Source: an uncultured Clostridia bacterium (GTDB taxonomy: Bacteria; Bacillota; Clostridia; Christensenellales; Borkfalkiaceae). Taken from it: a stretch of DNA of 64,000 nucleotides. Positions within the stretch are counted from its first letter, which is position 1; every line of letters begins with the position of its first letter. Made by a program: the position numbers and the translations under genes. This document shows positions 42,490-52,441 of this stretch, in pieces. Below the pieces are notes generated by a model, which had not been told where the DNA came from, searched no databases, and saw only the letters and a list, made by a program, of their open reading frames with translations. The DNA is taken from positions 24,069 through 88,068 of the forward strand of contig CAKQWM010000010.1 of the NCBI GenBank assembly GCA_934278995.1. Direction: 5' to 3'.

Positions 42490-45396
42490 TTATTCCGTGG
42501 CTTGGGGTTTCTCTGCCCAGACGGCGTAAAGCGTCGTTCCTTCGGGCGCTTTCGTAAGGTCGATGGCGCCGTAAACAGGCTTGTCGGAGCCTTCCTCTGT
42601 TGCCCAACCTTTAAAATCATAACCCGATCTTACGGGGGCGGAAACCGCCGAATATTCGTTTTCGTTAGTTACGGAATCGGCAGTTTTAACGAGCGATACG
42701 ACGTACGATTTGTCCTCCGAAAGGGTAACGCCCCAAACGACGGGACGATATGAAGCGTTCCATCTGCCGTGCCAGTTTTCGGAAGGTTTTGTCGCTTCGG
42801 TATAGACGGAAGCCAGATCGCATCCGAAGAAAGCGTACGCGCCGAGCCATTCGACGTTAACGGGCAACGTTACGGAAGACAGATTTTCAAGCCCCGAAAA
42901 GGCGGAATTTCCGATACGTTTTAAAGTTTTGGGAAGTACGAGTTCGGAAAGCGCGACAAGATTAGCGAAAGAATTATCCCCTATCGACTCCAAAGAATTG
43001 TCGAGTTTTAGTTTTTCCACGGCGGAACACCCGTAAAAAGCAGAATCACCGACCGTTTTTACACTGTCGGGAAGGTTGATTTCTTTCAGCGAATAACAAC
43101 GATAAAAAGCAGAATCTCCTATGCTTTTTACGACGCTTGATTCGTATTCGTCTTCGGCGAATATTACTTCCTCTAAATTATCGCATCCGAAGAAAGCCTG
43201 AGCGCCTATACTTTGCACCGTAACCGGTATAGTGATTGTTTTCAAAGCGTTACACTCGTAAAAAGAGTAGGGAGCAATCGTATCGAGCGTGTATTCGGGT
43301 AAAATTACCTCCTCTAACCCGCTGTAACCGAAAGCCATTATACCTACGGTTTTGAGCCTCGGACACTGAGAAAGATCTATCGATTTCAGCGATTGACAAG
43401 CGTAAAACGAAGATCTTCCGACGCTTTCGAGTTGCACCGGCGATTGATTGCCGAGATCGCTAAGCGACGAGCAACCGTAGAAGGTAAAATCGTCTATCGA
43501 TCTTACATCTGAACTTAAATCGTATTTTGTCAGTTTTTCGCACCTGTAAAAAGCGCCCTCTCCGAGGTATCTTACCGACGCGGTGTTTTCTACGCTATTA
43601 AGACTTGATCCTGCGAAAGCATAATCGGCGATTCCCACCGTTCCGTCTTTCAGGGTAATCGTATCTTTTATCATGTCGTTATAGCCTATAATCCACTTAC
43701 CCGCGTAAATTACGCCTTGTCCTGCGGCATTTTTCCAGATACCGGAGTTAAAAAACGCGTATCTGCCGATTTGTCTGACGGAATCAGGCACTATATTAGA
43801 ATACAATTCTTCGTTTTCGGGCATTTTTAAAGCGCACTTATAAAAACTGTATTCGCCTATATAGCGCAATTTCTGACCTACTCTTACCTCCGACAGGCTT
43901 TCACATTCATAAAAGGTAGCCGCGTCGAGATATACGAGTTCGGATTCGTAAGCGTCGAAGTAACGGAGTTTTTCGCATTTATAAAACGCCGCCTGACAAA
44001 CGTATTTTACGGAACGAGGTAAAGTAACTTTTTCCAGAAGTTTTGCCTGACGGAAAACCGAAGACGCAATGCCCGTTATTCCGTCGGAAATTTTCATGCT
44101 CAGTTTTTGCGTTTCTTCCTTCGTTCCTTTATCGGGATTTGCTTCCTTCGTAACGATAGTTATTCCGTCGTTATCAATACTTTTAATCTTATGTTTCAAA
44201 TCGGTTGAAACGCCCACGAGCCAGTTATCGGCGTAAAAGAATTTATTTCCGGTTGCCGATTCCGATGCCGATTGTATTTTGGTTTTATAAACGACGGAGT
44301 CACCCATGTATTGAAGCGAATCGGGTATATTCAGAGATTCGAGTTTAACACAGTTTAAAAAAGCGTTGGAACCCAAATATATAAGTCCGTCGGGCAAAGT
44401 TACGCTCGTTAAAGAAGAGCAACCCGCAAAAGTTTTCTTTAAAATATATTGTAAGTTACCGTCGGTTTGAAAATCAACGGTTTCAAGCGCCGAACAGTTG
44501 ACAAAAGCGTTGTTGCTCAAAACGGAAAGACCGTTACCGATTGTAAGGCTTTTTACGGAAGAACATTCTTCAAAAGCGTTCTCTCCTATACTCGTTACGC
44601 TGTCGGGGATAACAAGTTCGGTAAGAGCTTCACAGTCGAAAAAAGCGCTTGCTCCTATCGATTTTATCGTTTCGGGAATAGTTATTGCTTTAAGAGAACG
44701 ACAACTCTGAAATACGTAATCGGGTAAAGAAGATAATCCTCTCGGGATATTTACTTCCTCTAACGCATGGCACGATAAAAAACAGGATTCCCCTATTTTT
44801 GTAACCGTATCCGCAAAAGTAACTTTTACGAGGTTATAACAAGAGCCGAAAGCGGTCGCCCCGACGTATGTTACGTTTTTGCCGACGGTAACGTCTGTTA
44901 TGGTTTTACTCTTTTTAAAAGCGCCGTCGGCGATTGTAGTTACGGGCTTTCCTCTGTATTCGTCTTCTATCGTAAAAGCGCCTTTTGCTCTGCCGACTCT
45001 GGTGATTTCATACTCTCTGCCGTTGTTTACGAGGGTGTAAACGCAACCGGTTTCGTACTTTTTATGAAAGTAGATAGTTTTGCTCCAATCGGATTCTTCG
45101 TTACGACGACTTGAAGGAAGGGCTTTGATTTTTATATCGTAATCGCCTTCTTCAAGGTCGGAAAGGGAAAACAATTCCTTCCTCGGCGTAAAAGTCTGAA
45201 CTTCCGAAGTATCGTGGTTGGTTATTTCCACCTCGTAACCCTTCGCGTCTTTATTTTCGTCCCAGGTCATATTGTTGTCTTCGTCAAACGCAATGTTCGA
45301 CGGCGTGGCGATTTTATTCGTACTGCACGCCGTAAAAAACAATGCGAGCGACGTAAGACACACTAAGGTTAAGGCGATAATTGTCGCTTTTTTCAT
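42490..45396 (-). CDS. BspA-type LRR lipoprotein at the end of the MoxR/vWA operon
   Basis: A 968-residue lipoprotein with lipobox FFTAC (Cys24). A fibronectin-III-like domain (about 28-115) comes first, then about 30 LRR_5 repeats (for example TIADGAFKKSKTITDVTVG and RSFTYCTSL-type turns) up to about residue 890, and an InlB-type module (YDFKGWATEEGSD) before the C-terminus. It starts 1 bp after the stop codon of the vWA gene, with a weak Shine-Dalgarno site, so its translation is probably coupled to that gene. LRR_5 proteins commonly bind host or polymer surfaces; the ligand is unknown. Confidence 0.87.
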   Translation of the reverse strand: MKKATIIALTLVCLTSLALFFTACSTNKIATPSNIAFDEDNNMTWDENKDAKGYEVEITNHDTSEVQTFTPRKELFSLSDLEEGDYDIKIKALPSSRRNEESDWSKTIYFHKKYETGCVYTLVNNGREYEITRVGRAKGAFTIEDEYRGKPVTTIADGAFKKSKTITDVTVGKNVTYVGATAFGSCYNLVKVTFADTVTKIGESCFLSCHALEEVNIPRGLSSLPDYVFQSCRSLKAITIPETIKSIGASAFFDCEALTELVIPDSVTSIGENAFEECSSVKSLTIGNGLSVLSNNAFVNCSALETVDFQTDGNLQYILKKTFAGCSSLTSVTLPDGLIYLGSNAFLNCVKLESLNIPDSLQYMGDSVVYKTKIQSASESATGNKFFYADNWLVGVSTDLKHKIKSIDNDGITIVTKEANPDKGTKEETQKLSMKISDGITGIASSVFRQAKLLEKVTLPRSVKYVCQAAFYKCEKLRYFDAYESELVYLDAATFYECESLSEVRVGQKLRYIGEYSFYKCALKMPENEELYSNIVPDSVRQIGRYAFFNSGIWKNAAGQGVIYAGKWIIGYNDMIKDTITLKDGTVGIADYAFAGSSLNSVENTASVRYLGEGAFYRCEKLTKYDLSSDVRSIDDFTFYGCSSLSDLGNQSPVQLESVGRSSFYACQSLKSIDLSQCPRLKTVGIMAFGYSGLEEVILPEYTLDTIAPYSFYECNALKTITIPVTVQSIGAQAFFGCDNLEEVIFAEDEYESSVVKSIGDSAFYRCYSLKEINLPDSVKTVGDSAFYGCSAVEKLKLDNSLESIGDNSFANLVALSELVLPKTLKRIGNSAFSGLENLSSVTLPVNVEWLGAYAFFGCDLASVYTEATKPSENWHGRWNASYRPVVWGVTLSEDKSYVVSLVKTADSVTNENEYSAVSAPVRSGYDFKGWATEEGSDKPVYGAIDLTKAPEGTTLYAVWAEKPQATE

Positions 45397-45397
45397 A

Positions 45398-48343
45398 TTA
45401 TTTACCGTTCTTTCTTTTTTTAGCGATGATCCCCGAAATTATTTCGTGAGGCCATTTGAATTTGAACTTACGTACCGCTATATCGGCAAGGAATAATATT
45501 ATAATCAGTATGGAAAAAAGAATCCTCGGATCGTAAGACCTCTTTATTTCCGTTATAAACGTAGCGAAGATACTTGCCACGTCGGAAAGATCTTCTATTA
45601 AATTACCCTTGCAGTTTTCGCTTAGCGTCTTTAACTTTTGTAAAAGCGCTTCGCCGTCGGCGCGATTGACTTCGTCGTATTCTTTGGAATAAGAAAACGA
45701 TTTATAAATTACGCAATCGTCTTTGTTTGCCTTACTTCCGTCCGCGTTGATTTTTTGCAACGTCAAGACGTAAGTGCCGGAACTTTTTACGACGAAAGAA
45801 AATCTGCTGTAATTGTTGACCGCCTCCAAAGGCGATAAAACGTAAACGTTTTCCGTAGCGCTTTGGGTATCGTTTAAAGATACGGTCCTCGTTTCGTTCC
45901 CTTCCGTCCACGATATTGTGCCGACGATTTTTTGACCGTCCGTAAGAGAAGTTATGACGCTTACCTTGTTTATATAGTTATCTTCTTCCAGGTTGGCGAC
46001 GATATCGTTCGAGCGGATATCTTCGATTGCCATTAAGTTTTCGACAACGTTCAGAATGAAACGTTTACCTTTGTCGTCCGAAATGAAATCTTGCGAAAAC
46101 CCGCCGTATAGATCTATCATAAAGGAGCCTACCATACCGCGCCCGAACTTCCACTGAGCGTAAACGGGTACGTCGTAATCGCCTTTTAATACGAGTTCGG
46201 CGCTTGATTTAAGTTTTGCGCCGTAAAAGCCCGTAAGTTTCGTCTTTACTTTATCGATATCTTCGCCCGTATTTTCTCTGACGCCGTTAAGAAGCGGGGA
46301 CATAATGTTGTTTACCAGCGGATAAAACTCCTTATATTCCATGTCTTTGATTTCCGGCGCCATAATGTCGTCTCTTAAAACTCTCGGTATTTCCTCGGGA
46401 TTGGAAAAAACGTGAAGTTTGTCTATCGCGGCGAGGCGTTTTTCCTTAGTTTTCGCGGGGTTACCGGGGACTTCTTTGGTGTCGTTTCCGAGCCAGGCGG
46501 AGCGAAGAAGTGTCTGATACGCGGAAAGTTTTTCGATATCTTCGCCGGCGGTTATCGTTATGGTTCCGTCAACCAAGCCATTTACGTAGGTATCCGAAGG
46601 CTTTTCGTTGGAGCCTATAATTACGATTGAAAGAGTGATATCGTGGTTTTTGTAGTTTGTGTCCACGAGGGTTTCAAATTGTTGTCTTTCGCTTGATCCG
46701 ATCTGTCCGTCGGAAACCAGAACGATATGACGTTTTTCGATTTTTTTATTGCTTGCGAGAATCTGACAAGCCGTTTCCATGCCGGAGCAATAAGTCGTTC
46801 CGCCATAAGTTCTGTCTAACCTCGAAATCGCTTCTTTTATTTTTGACTGGCGGGTTCTCGGCGTCAGCGGTAACACTACGGTGTGGCTGTCGGACACGGT
46901 AATTATACCCATATAGTCTCTTTCGGTAAGAGCGTCCATTGCGGCAGCCATACCTACCCTCGCCCATCCGAGCCTTGACATCTCGGTGCCGTCCGTACTT
47001 GACATAGAGCCGGAAACGTCCACGATAAACATTACGCCTACCGGCGGCGTGTAGTTTATCGCCTCGACGGGAAGCATTTTTTGATAGGTCGTTCCGAACA
47101 TATCGGTCCTGTTATAGGCGTGCGCCTTAGGTTTGTCTTCGGAAGATTCCGTACCGTCCGTATCGCTTCCGCCGACCGTCATAAGCCCGCCGCCGTATTC
47201 GTAAACGTAAGAATACAAAACTTCGTCAAAGCCTTCGGTCATGTCGGAATTCGCTATATTGTTGAGTATAACCTGGTCGTAGTCGCGTAAATCGTCCAAA
47301 GTAGCGGGAAAACTTTCTTCCCCGAAATAAGCGGAAGTAACCTTATATTTCTGATCTTTCGACAAAAGTTCCTTCAAAAACTCCGATTCGTCGATATTAT
47401 CCTTATCGCGCGATACCAGAAGCACTTTGTTTTTTACGAGCAGATTGTAATAAGTGCTGAATTGATTGTTTTGTTCGATGGCGTCGTTTACTTTAACGGC
47501 AAAATCGAGTTTATGAAGACCTTCGTTCGCAAATTTATGAGTAAAGGAATAAACGTTGATGCCCGTAGTTACGTCCACCGTCTGTTTTTGCGTAGTTCCG
47601 TTGTCGGTCATGACGATATCGACGCTTTTTGCGGAGTTTGAGTTTACCGTAACTTTTATAATGCAGTCCTCGTTAACGGCAACCCGCCTTTCGGGAAGTT
47701 CCGCGCCCGTAATCTGCACGTCCCGCCCGTCGAGAGCGGAAGGTACGTACGCCACGTCTAAAAGAGTATTCTGCGCCGTAACGTATTTTACGGCTTTCAA
47801 AGCGTTTTCGTCGGTTTCCCTGCCGTCGGTCACAAGTACTATTTTACCGGAATCCGGATTGTTGAATAACGTCGCGGCGTACTTTATCGCCGCTTCGAGA
47901 TCCGACGCCGAAGTATCGGGTTTTTTCGCATCGAGATATGTCTGATAAATCGTATCGGTTTCTTTCGTCATGGGTACGGCGTAAACCTGATTAAACCCGA
48001 AAGTTACCACGCCTACGTTAAATTCGTTATAGCCGCCGTTTTTAATGACGTCACGAACGAAATCGTCTCTTTCCTGCGCGGAATAACTTTGCGTATCCGA
48101 TACGTCAACCAAAAGTATTATTTCGTTGGTCGTGTTAGGTAAAGTGTAATTGAATTTAAGCCCGGCAAGCATCGTTATTGCCAGCACCATTACTATAGTG
48201 TGAAGTATTATCGACGTTATACGGTTTCTCGTTCTTCTGTACTTTTTGCTGATTAAAAAATACGGTATGAGCGTCAGTAAAACGGCGGGAATAATCAATA
48301 ACAGTAACCAGGGATATGAAAACGTAACCGTTAAATTAGTCAT
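45398..48343 (-). CDS. Large membrane-anchored von Willebrand A protein
   Basis: A 981-residue protein. Two N-terminal helices (about 10-30 and 40-60) precede a first vWA-like region with degenerate MIDAS (LVDVSDTQSYS, about 78-88). A second vWA region has a complete MIDAS DVSGSMS (about 440-446). A C-terminal helix (IRDPRILFSILIIILFLAD) ends the protein. The domain order suggests a large extracytoplasmic body between anchors. The gene lies 12 bp after the BatA-like gene and 1 bp before the LRR lipoprotein gene. In MoxR systems such proteins bind metal and partners through vWA domains; the partner here is unknown. GGGAGG precedes the start. Confidence 0.87.
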   Translation of the reverse strand: MTNLTVTFSYPWLLLLIIPAVLLTLIPYFLISKKYRRTRNRITSIILHTIVMVLAITMLAGLKFNYTLPNTTNEIILLVDVSDTQSYSAQERDDFVRDVIKNGGYNEFNVGVVTFGFNQVYAVPMTKETDTIYQTYLDAKKPDTSASDLEAAIKYAATLFNNPDSGKIVLVTDGRETDENALKAVKYVTAQNTLLDVAYVPSALDGRDVQITGAELPERRVAVNEDCIIKVTVNSNSAKSVDIVMTDNGTTQKQTVDVTTGINVYSFTHKFANEGLHKLDFAVKVNDAIEQNNQFSTYYNLLVKNKVLLVSRDKDNIDESEFLKELLSKDQKYKVTSAYFGEESFPATLDDLRDYDQVILNNIANSDMTEGFDEVLYSYVYEYGGGLMTVGGSDTDGTESSEDKPKAHAYNRTDMFGTTYQKMLPVEAINYTPPVGVMFIVDVSGSMSSTDGTEMSRLGWARVGMAAAMDALTERDYMGIITVSDSHTVVLPLTPRTRQSKIKEAISRLDRTYGGTTYCSGMETACQILASNKKIEKRHIVLVSDGQIGSSERQQFETLVDTNYKNHDITLSIVIIGSNEKPSDTYVNGLVDGTITITAGEDIEKLSAYQTLLRSAWLGNDTKEVPGNPAKTKEKRLAAIDKLHVFSNPEEIPRVLRDDIMAPEIKDMEYKEFYPLVNNIMSPLLNGVRENTGEDIDKVKTKLTGFYGAKLKSSAELVLKGDYDVPVYAQWKFGRGMVGSFMIDLYGGFSQDFISDDKGKRFILNVVENLMAIEDIRSNDIVANLEEDNYINKVSVITSLTDGQKIVGTISWTEGNETRTVSLNDTQSATENVYVLSPLEAVNNYSRFSFVVKSSGTYVLTLQKINADGSKANKDDCVIYKSFSYSKEYDEVNRADGEALLQKLKTLSENCKGNLIEDLSDVASIFATFITEIKRSYDPRILFSILIIILFLADIAVRKFKFKWPHEIISGIIAKKRKNGK

Positions 48344-48355
48344 TTTTCTACCTCC

Positions 48356-50380
48356 CTACATATTATCGCGCAGTTGCAGAATCCATTCTGCAAACATAAG
48401 CGCGGTAAGCCCGATCGCAAAATACAAAAGCAAATCTTTATAAAAATCTCTCGCATCGCTTTGCGCGAAAGGATTTACCATCGTATCGAGTTCGGGATGA
48501 GTGTTGCTTTCGGTCGCGGGTATTCTTACGAAAATATTTTCAGTAAGCGTTCTGTTGCCGAAAGTATCCTGTGTTAAAGTGTAAGTTCCGGGAAAAGTCG
48601 CGGAAAAACTCGCGGGGAAAGTCGTAAAAGAGTCGGAGTACTCCGGTCCTTTTACGGAAATAGAATCCCCCATCGCGCTTAATTTTATTTCTTCGCCGAC
48701 TTCGTAGGCGTTCGCGCTGACCATCGGGGGGAAGAAATATTCGAAAAAATTAACCATAAATAAAGGAAAATCTATAGTCAACGGGAAAGTGGAATAGTGA
48801 AAATCGAAATTGAGGAATACAGCCTTGTTCTGCTTGTTGTTGGCGACGAGAATCATAGGTTGCCCCATAAGCGACATTATGCTTTGATATTGCGCGTCGT
48901 AACTGTAAGTTTTTATAAACCTCGTAACCAGAATGTTGGCTGCGTTGACGTTTTTTAAAAGCGGGTGATCGACGTCTTTATTGAGAGGAACCCCTCCCGG
49001 CGCCGTTACATCGGTATAACTGCCGGTTTCCACGCCCGAACCGCGAATTGCCGAAGCAGGCGCTATGACGAGAGAAACGCCGTCCGACGGAAGAGAGTTA
49101 GGCATACTTTCGAGTTCGTAGATATACAGGTCGTATCCTTCCGACTTGGCTTCCTCTATAAACAACAGGTTATCAACGGTGATATCCCACGTTTTTTCAT
49201 AACGGGTTTGCAAAGCGAGCAAAGCGCCGTTTACAAACGGGTTAGGAGTTGATGCGACGTATTGAATTTTAAACGGCGTGCTTAAACCGCCGTAGATATT
49301 GAATTCGTTGTCCTCGTAAAAGCCGTCTTCGTAAAACACGTCGCGCCCGGATTCGTCAAGTAAAGATACCTTTGCGGATTCAAAAAGAAAAATTCCTTCA
49401 AAGGTGCCGGTGTTAAGGTTCGCCATAACGGTATTTTTAGGAATCTGACCGTCGGGAAACTGATTTTTTCTGAATGCGAGGGTGGTTACGACGCCGTCTT
49501 CGAGAGATACGTTTTTAGCGATAACAGTGTAATTTCTGTTTTCGTCGTTTACGTTCGTCAACGACAGTTTTACGTTAAGATCCGAAAAAGACCTTCCGTA
49601 ACACGCCAGATCGACGTAAAAATTGTAGTAGTTGTCTTCATAGTCCGCCCTTGCGTCCAAAACGGCAAGGTCCCACTCGTTTCTGTCGGGATCGGTTTCG
49701 TCGTCGTACAAAACGACGTCGTTCATCACCGTAACCCCTTTGGGAACGTGTATATAAGCAATGTCGGTGTAAAGGAAGATTTTAGCGTCTTCGTTAATCA
49801 TGACGATGTCTTCGCACGCGGAAAGCGCTTTGTCGAGATCGCACGAGCCGTACGAACATGAGTAAGGATCGTCGTAAAGACGCCTTAACTCGGCGTACAA
49901 AGCGTTCGCGCTTTCGTAATTAAGACGGTTGCCCGTAACGTATTCAGGCTCGTTTTTAGCGAGAATAACCGAAACTTTTCCTTCGTTTCTGAAGGTATCG
50001 TCGGCTAAATCGATTGCGTCGTCAACCGCTCTTTGAAAACGTGTTTTGACGCCGTCGCCCGTATCGACCTCGTGACGCATACTTGCCGAAGTGTCGATGA
50101 TTATAATCGATTCTTTACCCGTTTCCTTCGCAAGAAGTACCCTTCCCGGCTGAGCCAGAATAAGGGAGCAACAGACGAAAATCAAAATTTGACAGATAAT
50201 AAGAAGAATGTTCCTTAATTTATTTATGGGAAGACGCTTCTTTTTGTATTTCAAACTCAACCGCCAGATGTACGTACTCGAAACCACGCGTTGCTGGTAG
50301 TTAGGTTTTATTATATAGATTATTATGAGCGCTATAAGGCTTAATAAGCCCAACAGCCCTAACGGAGCAAGCAACGTCAT
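48356..50380 (-). CDS. BatA-like membrane protein with vWA domain
   Basis: A 674-residue protein whose N-terminus matches the BatA/aerotolerance family (MTLLAPLGLLGLLSLIALI). Two helices (about 5-24 and 56-76) flank a short basic cytoplasmic loop. The vWA domain has MIDAS DTSASMR (96-102). A long extracytoplasmic part and a C-terminal helix (about 650-668) follow. Its start overlaps the stop of the DUF58 gene by 4 bp (ATGA), so expression is coupled. Confidence 0.9.
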   Translation of the reverse strand: MTLLAPLGLLGLLSLIALIIIYIIKPNYQQRVVSSTYIWRLSLKYKKKRLPINKLRNILLIICQILIFVCCSLILAQPGRVLLAKETGKESIIIIDTSASMRHEVDTGDGVKTRFQRAVDDAIDLADDTFRNEGKVSVILAKNEPEYVTGNRLNYESANALYAELRRLYDDPYSCSYGSCDLDKALSACEDIVMINEDAKIFLYTDIAYIHVPKGVTVMNDVVLYDDETDPDRNEWDLAVLDARADYEDNYYNFYVDLACYGRSFSDLNVKLSLTNVNDENRNYTVIAKNVSLEDGVVTTLAFRKNQFPDGQIPKNTVMANLNTGTFEGIFLFESAKVSLLDESGRDVFYEDGFYEDNEFNIYGGLSTPFKIQYVASTPNPFVNGALLALQTRYEKTWDITVDNLLFIEEAKSEGYDLYIYELESMPNSLPSDGVSLVIAPASAIRGSGVETGSYTDVTAPGGVPLNKDVDHPLLKNVNAANILVTRFIKTYSYDAQYQSIMSLMGQPMILVANNKQNKAVFLNFDFHYSTFPLTIDFPLFMVNFFEYFFPPMVSANAYEVGEEIKLSAMGDSISVKGPEYSDSFTTFPASFSATFPGTYTLTQDTFGNRTLTENIFVRIPATESNTHPELDTMVNPFAQSDARDFYKDLLLYFAIGLTALMFAEWILQLRDNM

Positions 50381-51276
50381 GAAATCATACCTACCTTCAA
50401 TAATTCGCCGAAAAGCACCTTTTCTATAGGTATATCGGTACTTATCGAAACGTAATCGACACCGCGTTTGGAAGCAAAAGTCCGTATATCTTCAAAAAAG
50501 TCGCGCAAGGCTTCGTTATAAGCGGACTGAGCGGAACGGGTTATCCTCATCTTTACGTTTTTACTGTCGGCTATGTCTATGGATTCGGAGTCTATCAGGT
50601 TTACCCTGCCGTCGAAAGTCGGTTCGATTTCAGAGGGCGTAAGCGGTTGAACGAGTATAACCTGACGTTTTTTGTAACAAAGATAGTCAACGGCTTTCTT
50701 CCAGTCGTAATCGGTCATTAAATCGGATATAACGACGGACAGACCGTTATTAGTACCCGTGTCGGGACAGGAAGTAATAGCCTTTTCCAAATCGGTTTCG
50801 CCGTCGAAAACCGCTTCTTCGAGTTGACCTATCGCTCTGAAAAAAGCAGTTTTACCGACTATCGTGCCGAAAGGGTTTTCGGAAACGTTTCCATGTAAAA
50901 GATGAAATGAAACTTTATCCATATTGTGAATCGCCAGAAAACCAAGCGCGGCAGCCGACGCTATGGCGTACGCCGCCTTTTCGGGATTATCTTTTCCCAT
51001 AGACGCGGAACAGTCGATAAAAATCTGAACGTGCATCTGCCTTTCGTCGGTAAAAAGTTTAATAAAATACTTTTCAAAACGACTGAATAAATTCCAGTCT
51101 ATACGCCTGATATCGTCGCCGAGTTGATATTCTCTGAAATCGGCAAATTCTACCGTTTGACCGTACGTCGAAACGAGGTGTTTTCCGCCGAAATACCCTG
51201 CAAGATTTTGTTTTAAATTGAATGCGAGCGTTTCGAGCCTGCTGAAAAATTTGTCGTTTAATATCGAGTACTTCAT
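50377..51276 (-). CDS. DUF58 domain protein
   Basis: A 299-residue protein with the DUF58 motif FREYQLGDDIRRIDWNLFSR (about 47-66) followed by a vWA-like MIDAS DCSASM (88-93). DUF58 proteins are regular partners of MoxR ATPases. It starts 120 bp downstream of the moxR stop codon, and that gap holds three 24-bp tandem repeats. AGGACC precedes the start. Confidence 0.92.
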   Translation of the reverse strand: MKYSILNDKFFSRLETLAFNLKQNLAGYFGGKHLVSTYGQTVEFADFREYQLGDDIRRIDWNLFSRFEKYFIKLFTDERQMHVQIFIDCSASMGKDNPEKAAYAIASAAALGFLAIHNMDKVSFHLLHGNVSENPFGTIVGKTAFFRAIGQLEEAVFDGETDLEKAITSCPDTGTNNGLSVVISDLMTDYDWKKAVDYLCYKKRQVILVQPLTPSEIEPTFDGRVNLIDSESIDIADSKNVKMRITRSAQSAYNEALRDFFEDIRTFASKRGVDYVSISTDIPIEKVLFGELLKVGMIS

Positions 51277-51313
51277 TTGGTCCTAACATAGTAAACGGGG
51301 CTTGTAGCCCGCG

Positions 51314-51385
51314 TTACTTTTTGAAAAAAATTATGTTTTACTTTTTGATAAAAATTACGTTTTATTTTTTGAAAAAATCAGGTTA
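51314..51385. repeat. Three imperfect 24-bp tandem repeats
   Basis: Copies begin at 51314, 51338 and 51362 (TTACTTTTTGAAAAAAATTA type), differing at a few positions. They are AT rich, lie between the MoxR and DUF58 genes and have no open frame of their own. Confidence 0.75.
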
Positions 51386-51396
51386 TAATCGCCGTA

Positions 51397-52416
51397 TTAT
51401 TTGACTTTGTATTTTTTGGCGAGTTCCTGCAAAATCATCGTGATAACGTCGTCCGGGGTAATCCTTTCGGCAATGGCTTCAAAGTTAAGTTTGATACGAT
51501 GACGCAAAACAAAGTGCGCGAGTTCGTTTATATCGGAATACGCGACGTTGTATCTGCCTTTTATCAGAGCGAGTACCTTGCCTGCCGAAATAAGAGCCTG
51601 TCCCGCGCGGGGGCTGGCGCCCAGACGCACGTACTTTTTGGCGGTTTCGGTAGCACATTCGCTGTCCGCGTGGGTTGCCGAGGTTAATATCATGGCGTAC
51701 TGCAAAACGTCCTGCGCAACGGGAATCTGATTAGCGATAGCGCGCATTTCCATAAGTTCTTCACCCGTACAGGCGCGATCGGCGACTTCTGCCATTGTCT
51801 TTTGCGTCATGGTAACGATGTCCATAAGTTCGGCAAGGCTCGGGTTAGGAACGAGAAGTTTGAACATAAACCTGTCCATCTGCGCTTCGGGAAGCGGATA
51901 GGTACCGTCCTGTTCTATAGGGTTCTGGGTAGCCAGAACGAAGAAAGGTTCTTTTAATCTTCTCGAAGTACCCATTACGGTAACGGTATGTTCCTGCATG
52001 GCTTCGAGAAGCGCCGACTGAGTTTTCGGCGTGGCGCGGTTGATTTCGTCCGCTAAAATTATATTACTGAAAATAGGACCTTCCTGAAATTTGAAACTCG
52101 AATTACCGCTTTCGTCTTTAACGATTATGTTGGTACCCGTTACGTCCGCCGGCATAAGGTCGGGGGTAAACTGAATACGGGAAAAAGGTAAATCGAAAAC
52201 TCTTCCTAAAGTTCTTACAAGCCTTGTTTTTCCGACGCCGGGAACGCCCTCTAACAGTACGTTGCCGCCGGCTATCATGGCGATTATAGTGCCTTCGACG
52301 ACTTCTTTTTGCCCGATGACGTCACGTCTTATCTGGGTAAAGATATCCTGTATCTGAGTGCTGAATCTGTCGATATCCTGTTGGGTTATTTGTCTGACGT
52401 TTTGTTCTGTTGCCAT
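51397..52416 (-). CDS. MoxR-family AAA+ ATPase
   Basis: A 339-residue AAA+ chaperone-like ATPase. Walker A GVPGVGKT (57-64), Walker B LADEINRATPKTQSALLEAM (about 121-140), sensor 1 ATQNP and arginine-finger region DRFMFK are in place. In this family it works with DUF58 and vWA membrane proteins to assemble or activate proteins. It is the second gene of the operon, 25 bp after the membrane-repeat gene. RBS TAAGGA. Confidence 0.95.
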   Translation of the reverse strand: MATEQNVRQITQQDIDRFSTQIQDIFTQIRRDVIGQKEVVEGTIIAMIAGGNVLLEGVPGVGKTRLVRTLGRVFDLPFSRIQFTPDLMPADVTGTNIIVKDESGNSSFKFQEGPIFSNIILADEINRATPKTQSALLEAMQEHTVTVMGTSRRLKEPFFVLATQNPIEQDGTYPLPEAQMDRFMFKLLVPNPSLAELMDIVTMTQKTMAEVADRACTGEELMEMRAIANQIPVAQDVLQYAMILTSATHADSECATETAKKYVRLGASPRAGQALISAGKVLALIKGRYNVAYSDINELAHFVLRHRIKLNFEAIAERITPDDVITMILQELAKKYKVK

Positions 52417-52441
52417 TTTGTAATGTCCTTAAAATTTGGTT

